Positions 60,070-64,000 of a stretch of 64,000 nucleotides of DNA are shown piece after piece (the first letter of the stretch is position 1; each line of letters starts with the position of its first letter). Both the position numbers and the translations under genes were made by a program. The notes under the pieces were generated by a model. That model was not told where the DNA came from. It was given only the letters and a program-made list of their open reading frames with translations, and ran no database searches. The stretch comes from Planctomycetota bacterium (GTDB lineage: Bacteria > Planctomycetota > UBA1135), in contig JABHIE010000015.1 of NCBI GenBank assembly GCA_018671175.1, forward strand, positions 62,001 to 126,000, given 5' to 3'.

Positions 60070-61212
60070 CTATTCGCCTTTCAAGATCCCCATGTTTTTA
60101 AGCTTGCGATAGAGAGTGGCTTCACTCATTCCTAGCATTTTTGCTGCACGGCGGCGATTTTGAAAAGATGCCTCTAGCGCATGAATAATGGCATATTCAA
60201 TCAATTTGTCGATTGAAAAAGTAGGAAGGCCTGCTGCTAGAGCGGCAGCCTCTTCGCCTTCTAGCGCGCAAGCTGCGGCAAGTGAGTTACCGCTAAGATG
60301 CGAGTGCTCTTCTTGCGAATGTGAATGACCCACAGGAGCGAAATTCTCAGAAGGCCGTTTGTCAGGCAACGCAGCGGGTGCAGTTGCAAGCTCTTCGCAC
60401 GGCATGATGTTGAGTTGCTCAAGAGTAATGAGCCCAGAATCCGCTAACTCTGCTGCATTGCGAATCGTATTTTTCAACTCACGCAAATTCCCGGGCCATT
60501 TAGATTGCACAATCGCACACTCTGCTTCGGGAGTAAAACCTTCGAAATGGACACCTAGTTTTCTGAGACGCTGCGAGGCAAAGCTTTTCGCCAAGGAAAG
60601 TTTGTCAGCACCACGCGCGCGAAGAGGAGGCAAATGAAAATTGCCATTGCAGCGGTAATATAAATCACTGCGTAGGCGCTTTGATTCCATGGCTAATTCA
60701 GGGTCGCCCTGAATACCAAGGATGACAAGCACCTTAGCCCGATGCATATTTGTCTCGCCAACGCGACGATATTCGCCATGCTCGACAAGCGCCAACAGCT
60801 TCGCTTGAAGCGAATCACCATATTCAAGAATATCATCAAGATAAAGAGTGCCGCCTTCGGCTTCCGCGACAAAGCCCTTTCGTGCAATATCAGCACCCGT
60901 AAACGCACCCTTGGCATGACCGAACAAGCATGCCTCAGACAAACCTCCAGGCAAGTCACTGGGGCCAACCGAGACAAATTCGCCGTTGGGTCGAGCCCTA
61001 TTGTGAATAGCCTGAGCCAAAATATTTTTCCCTGTTCCGGTCTCGCCCGAAACCGTAAAAATCCGCCTGCCGTCTTCTTGAATACCTGCGCGGCGAAAAG
61101 CATCACTAAGGACAGCTTTTGTTTTCGAATCAGACGCACCTATGTCATTAAAGGTGACTTTTTGCTCTCGATAGGCTTCTGAAACAGTTAATTTATTATG
61201 ATTCATTTTCAT
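60070..61212 (-). CDS. Sigma-54-dependent transcriptional activator
   Basis: 380 residues from the ATG ending at 61212; the frame extends upstream to 61308, overlapping the kinase gene. The AAA+ domain holds SGETGTGK (Walker A), GHAKGAFTGAD (GAFTGA sigma-54 contact loop), GGTLYLDDI (Walker B, Asp-Asp instead of Asp-Glu), and the RxRSDLYYR motif. The C-terminal Fis-type HTH is SFQNRRRAAKMLGMSEATLYRKLKNMGI. The N-terminal regulatory domain is only about 25 residues, so its activity may be controlled by protein contact, perhaps by the divergent kinase. Confidence 0.92.
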   Translation of the reverse strand: MKMNHNKLTVSEAYREQKVTFNDIGASDSKTKAVLSDAFRRAGIQEDGRRIFTVSGETGTGKNILAQAIHNRARPNGEFVSVGPSDLPGGLSEACLFGHAKGAFTGADIARKGFVAEAEGGTLYLDDILEYGDSLQAKLLALVEHGEYRRVGETNMHRAKVLVILGIQGDPELAMESKRLRSDLYYRCNGNFHLPPLRARGADKLSLAKSFASQRLRKLGVHFEGFTPEAECAIVQSKWPGNLRELKNTIRNAAELADSGLITLEQLNIMPCEELATAPAALPDKRPSENFAPVGHSHSQEEHSHLSGNSLAAACALEGEEAAALAAGLPTFSIDKLIEYAIIHALEASFQNRRRAAKMLGMSEATLYRKLKNMGILKGE

Positions 61213-61253
61213 GTGATTTAATTTATCATCTCGTGAGGTTTTTCCCAACGAAT

Positions 61254-63764
61254 ATGAGCCAAACCAGACCCAAACTGCCAGCAACTTTTGTGCCACATCA
61301 TGGCCCATTACCTAAATGCTATGAAGTCGGTGGGGTTTATACCCACGGCGGCATGGGTGTATTACTTGATGTTATTGGCCCCGAGGGCATACCTTTGCTG
61401 CAAAAGCGAATCCCCCATGGGCGCATAACTGATGTCGTGAGTGACGAGCGCTTCAAACTTGAAATCCTCAATACCGTGGGGCTGTCTCTCAAACTGAGAG
61501 ACTTTGGTGGCGTCCCTTTTGTTTATGCCTGGAATGATGGAATCGGCGACTCGTATTTGCTGATGGAAAAAATTGATGGCCCTACATTAAAAGAGGCTAT
61601 ATCGGGCTGGGGCGATTATTCGCATTCTGAGCGTTTGGCAAAATCTCTGCGCATCACGCGCTCAATTTGCAAAACTCTGACCGTCTTCCATGGCGAGGGA
61701 AAAGTCCACCGCGACATTACGCCGAACAACATCTTGCTTCGTCCCGGCGACAACGAGCCGGTGCTCATCGATTTTGGCTTATCAAAGCATGTACAGTTTC
61801 CACTCGGCGACCTTAAAAACACTCAAACTGGCGACCGCCTTGGCACTCCGCGGTACAAGCCACCTGAGCTTGAAATAGCGGGTGGAGACTTTTCGCCTAG
61901 CGGTGATTTGTTTGCCCTCGGGCTGATTTTTTTTGAGATGTTGACCGGCGGGGCTGCGCGCACAGGCGAATCTATTGAATCCGTGCGCGCTCAGGTTTTG
62001 CTCGAAGACCCTCCTGATGTGCGGAAGTTTGCGAGTTGGGTTCCTGCACCTGTCGCCAAAATGGCGGCCGTCTTGCTGGCAAGGAATCCAAAAGATCGCT
62101 ACTCGTCGGCTGAATCGCTCATTGCCGATATCGATCTGCTTTTGACCGACGCCGAGGCAACGCTTTCTCTGCATGAGCGCCCTATTGCTCGTGCGCGCCG
62201 CGCCTGGATGCGTCGGTCAGCCGAAACACGGGTGCGTGGCTTGCGGCGACTTCTTGGCGGGATAGCTCTGGCGGGTCTTACGATTGGCGCGTGGGTAGGC
62301 TTGCCCAAAATGTGGGCTCAACAGGCGAGCCAATCGACTCTTCGCGCAGATTGCGCGCCCCTGCTTGAGCGCGCTGCGGCTTGGCGCGAAACAGGAGACT
62401 TGCTGACGCAAAAATCTTTTTCGGAAGCGGCCATGTTCAATTTTTCTGAAGCCCGCGAATCTCTTATGAGCATGGCTTCAAGCAAAGACTACGGCAAAAC
62501 GGGCAAAGCATTGCTGGCCTGGTATGAGCGCGCGGCAAGCCCCACGATAGAGCTCAATGTTGACTGGCATCGCCCTGAAAAAGATATGTATGGCTTGGCT
62601 TGGGTTATGCCTGCGCTTGATGCTTCGATTTCGCGGCACCCCGATGATGCATGGCTGCTGGCCTGGCGCGCATGGGTCGAGCTTTCGTTTTACGACAATC
62701 TCAAGGCCCAGGCTGATTTGGCTGCTGCCCGCAGTTTGGCCCCCAAGGCGGGCCTCATTCGGCGATTCGAGTTCCTGGCGCGGTTGGGCTTTGGGTTTAG
62801 TGATCGGATCTGGACTTATGTCGAAAAAAATGAAGACGAGTGCCCCGACACCGAATTGGGCGAATGGGCGCTATGGCGCGCCGTCTTGCATCGGCGCGAT
62901 GGCGACTTAGATGCGGCCACTCGCGAGCTGAGTCGCGCCCATGGCCTGATGGCGTCAGATGATTTGTTGCTGCCGCGAGTTTTTGCCGAAATGCAACTCT
63001 GCCAGGCCAAGGGCGGCACAGCGCAAAGCAACTCGCCGCACCCCGACTGGGCGGCGACTTTGGGTCAAAGCAACGACCCCTTAGCGCAATTTCATTATGC
63101 GGCCGCCATCCATTTGTTGGGCAAGCCCCAGGCCGCAGACACCCTACCTAGCGGGCTGTCTCTCGAAATGCATCACGACGCGCTATTAAATAAATGGGCT
63201 GGGCTTATGACACAGATCACCCCAAAAATCGTCCTGCCTAAAGAGGCTGGGTTAAAAGCCGACTTCACCAACTGGGTTACTGTTTTGCGCGATTTCACTT
63301 TTTCAGGCGACAGCAAGCTGGTCGAGATGGACGGCGATGGAGTTTTGCGATTACTTCAAGCACAGGGCGATTTGACCCGCGCCAGTCGGACGAGCCCCCG
63401 GTTTATGTCAAAGGTCAATCCTTTTCCAGAAACCGCTGATTGGGTTTTTCAGGCAAAATTGCGATGGTCAAAAAAGGGTGACTACGGCTCAGGGATCAAG
63501 CTCGGTGGGCTTGCGATTTTCCACGACATTGCGTTTCGCCTTCATCTCCCCGACGGGCAAACGCACCTAGAAAGCACACCCGGCTGGCATGTCTATCGAA
63601 TTGAGAGACGCGGCGATGAGTTGCAAGTGTTCTTTGATGGCGCCCCCGTTGGCCCAAAGATTGACGCAGAGCAAGCCCTGGTAGATCAAGTCGCGATTAC
63701 GACTTTTGGGCCGACGGTGTCAGGGGTGTTTGAGATTGGGGATATTGTCGTTTTGAGAGAGTAG
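61254..63764 (+). CDS. Membrane Ser/Thr protein kinase with a C-terminal lectin-like domain
   Basis: 836 residues from ATG 61254; a GTG at 61233 is an alternative. The Hanks kinase domain covers about 25-300: glycine loop THGGMGVLL, LQKRI (catalytic Lys), VHRDITPNNILL (Asp near 153), VLIDFGLSKH (DFG), GTPRYKPPE. A TM helix at about 333-353 (LGGIALAGLTIGAWVGLP) leads to an outer part with TPR-like helices (about 375-600) and a beta-sandwich with KKGDYGSGIKLGGLAIF and RIERRGDELQVFFDGAPVG, as in concanavalin-A-like domains. The layout suggests sensing outside, phosphorylation inside. Divergent from the sigma-54 activator by about 40 bp. Confidence 0.9.
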   Translation: MSQTRPKLPATFVPHHGPLPKCYEVGGVYTHGGMGVLLDVIGPEGIPLLQKRIPHGRITDVVSDERFKLEILNTVGLSLKLRDFGGVPFVYAWNDGIGDSYLLMEKIDGPTLKEAISGWGDYSHSERLAKSLRITRSICKTLTVFHGEGKVHRDITPNNILLRPGDNEPVLIDFGLSKHVQFPLGDLKNTQTGDRLGTPRYKPPELEIAGGDFSPSGDLFALGLIFFEMLTGGAARTGESIESVRAQVLLEDPPDVRKFASWVPAPVAKMAAVLLARNPKDRYSSAESLIADIDLLLTDAEATLSLHERPIARARRAWMRRSAETRVRGLRRLLGGIALAGLTIGAWVGLPKMWAQQASQSTLRADCAPLLERAAAWRETGDLLTQKSFSEAAMFNFSEARESLMSMASSKDYGKTGKALLAWYERAASPTIELNVDWHRPEKDMYGLAWVMPALDASISRHPDDAWLLAWRAWVELSFYDNLKAQADLAAARSLAPKAGLIRRFEFLARLGFGFSDRIWTYVEKNEDECPDTELGEWALWRAVLHRRDGDLDAATRELSRAHGLMASDDLLLPRVFAEMQLCQAKGGTAQSNSPHPDWAATLGQSNDPLAQFHYAAAIHLLGKPQAADTLPSGLSLEMHHDALLNKWAGLMTQITPKIVLPKEAGLKADFTNWVTVLRDFTFSGDSKLVEMDGDGVLRLLQAQGDLTRASRTSPRFMSKVNPFPETADWVFQAKLRWSKKGDYGSGIKLGGLAIFHDIAFRLHLPDGQTHLESTPGWHVYRIERRGDELQVFFDGAPVGPKIDAEQALVDQVAITTFGPTVSGVFEIGDIVVLRE

Positions 63765-63822
63765 TTGGTATGGGGGTTGCTGTGGAGTTAGCTGGGTTAC
63801 ACTCACCCCAAACACGATACTC

Positions 63823-64000
63823 ATGAAACATCTCCCCATCTCCCCATCTTCCTATTACTTATCGCTAGCTGCGCAGCACCGGGTAAACAATCTCTTGCTC
63901 TTGAAACAGATTTCCATGGTTCTTTTGATTCGACTACATTAATCACGGTGTATGACACTCCCGAGTATCAGCTCGCCGCTTTAGCCTCTGATATCGATAC
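63823..64000 (+). pseudogene. Small exported lipoprotein, frame broken by an 8-bp duplication (locus 3, partial)
   Basis: ATG 63823 opens MKHLPI, then CTCCCCAT occurs twice in tandem (63832-63839, 63840-63847). Removing one copy fuses it in frame to FLLLIASCAAPGKQSLALET, a textbook lipoprotein signal with lipobox IASC, and the frame stays open to the window end. As it stands the ATG frame leaves the coding frame. Its position after a complete gene and its AT-rich codon style match the small exported-protein genes at 28077 and 48166. Confidence 0.55.

Overview
The window is about 64 kb of ordinary bacterial chromosome: dense, short intergenic gaps, GC in the fifties by eye, and no phage, transposon, insertion sequence or CRISPR array. 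Many predicted exported proteins and lipoproteins, an outer-membrane efflux factor and LPS-type sugar genes indicate a two-membrane bacterium. Long secreted proteins with Ig-like or beta-helix folds, an ECF sigma factor with a TPR-like partner, and a Ser/Thr kinase carrying a large C-terminal domain suggest a planctomycete-like lineage. That assignment is inference; no rRNA or ribosomal protein is present to settle it.

Layout. 0-7 kb: central carbon metabolism (end of gapA, pgk, rpe, accD, pckA) plus a PhnD-like lipoprotein paired with a HAMP membrane protein. 6.7-9.9 kb: an operon for a GDP-6-deoxyhexose and its glycosyltransferase. 10-12.3 kb: a hybrid histidine kinase, a TrmJ-like methyltransferase and tRNA-Asn. 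12.3-18.7 kb: a tetR-led RND efflux operon. 18.8-20.8 kb: membrane protein, winged-helix regulator, an interrupted lipoprotein gene and a VOC protein. 20.9-26.3 kb: exported deiminase-family protein, tRNA-Gly, beta-helix protein, a lipoprotein peroxiredoxin and a saccharopine-dehydrogenase-like enzyme. 26.3-34.4 kb: DEAD-box helicase, a broken surface-protein locus, fumarase, nitrilase-family amidase, a secreted protein and rlmL. 34.4-44.5 kb: msrB-msrA fusion, TLC-like protein, exported SurE, hemolysin III, metallophosphoesterase, MazG, PP2C-type phosphatase, pgpA, uvrD and acpS. 44.5-55 kb: ECF sigma operon, TPR protein, XdhC, a second broken surface-protein locus, DUF523, patatin, PduO, ClC channel and a peroxiredoxin. 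55-64 kb: nucleoside salvage (PNP and CNT transporter), radical SAM enzyme, M28 peptidase, DUF4097 protein, a sigma-54 activator divergent from a Ser/Thr kinase, and the start of a third broken surface-protein locus.

The main discovery is selenocysteine. Three thiol-redox enzymes carry an in-frame TGA exactly at the catalytic or peroxidatic cysteine: the MsrA half of an MsrB-MsrA fusion, an AhpC/Prx-type peroxiredoxin and a lipoprotein Bcp-type peroxiredoxin. Each TGA is followed by a hairpin at a distance suitable for a bacterial SECIS. Conventional gene calling splits each one into fragments. A fourth gene, a lipoprotein at 19708-20427, has two in-frame TGA codons in UxxU spacing and is unresolved. 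TGA is otherwise a normal stop here, for example in the ATGA overlaps of the efflux operon.

A second window-wide pattern is a TANNNT box placed 6-8 nt before the start codon of many first-in-operon genes, which predicts leaderless mRNAs. Some of these boxes are shared or overlapping between divergent genes. Third, three separate loci of small-exported-protein and surface-protein genes are each disrupted (single-base frameshift, nonsense codon or 8-bp duplication), while almost all other genes are intact.
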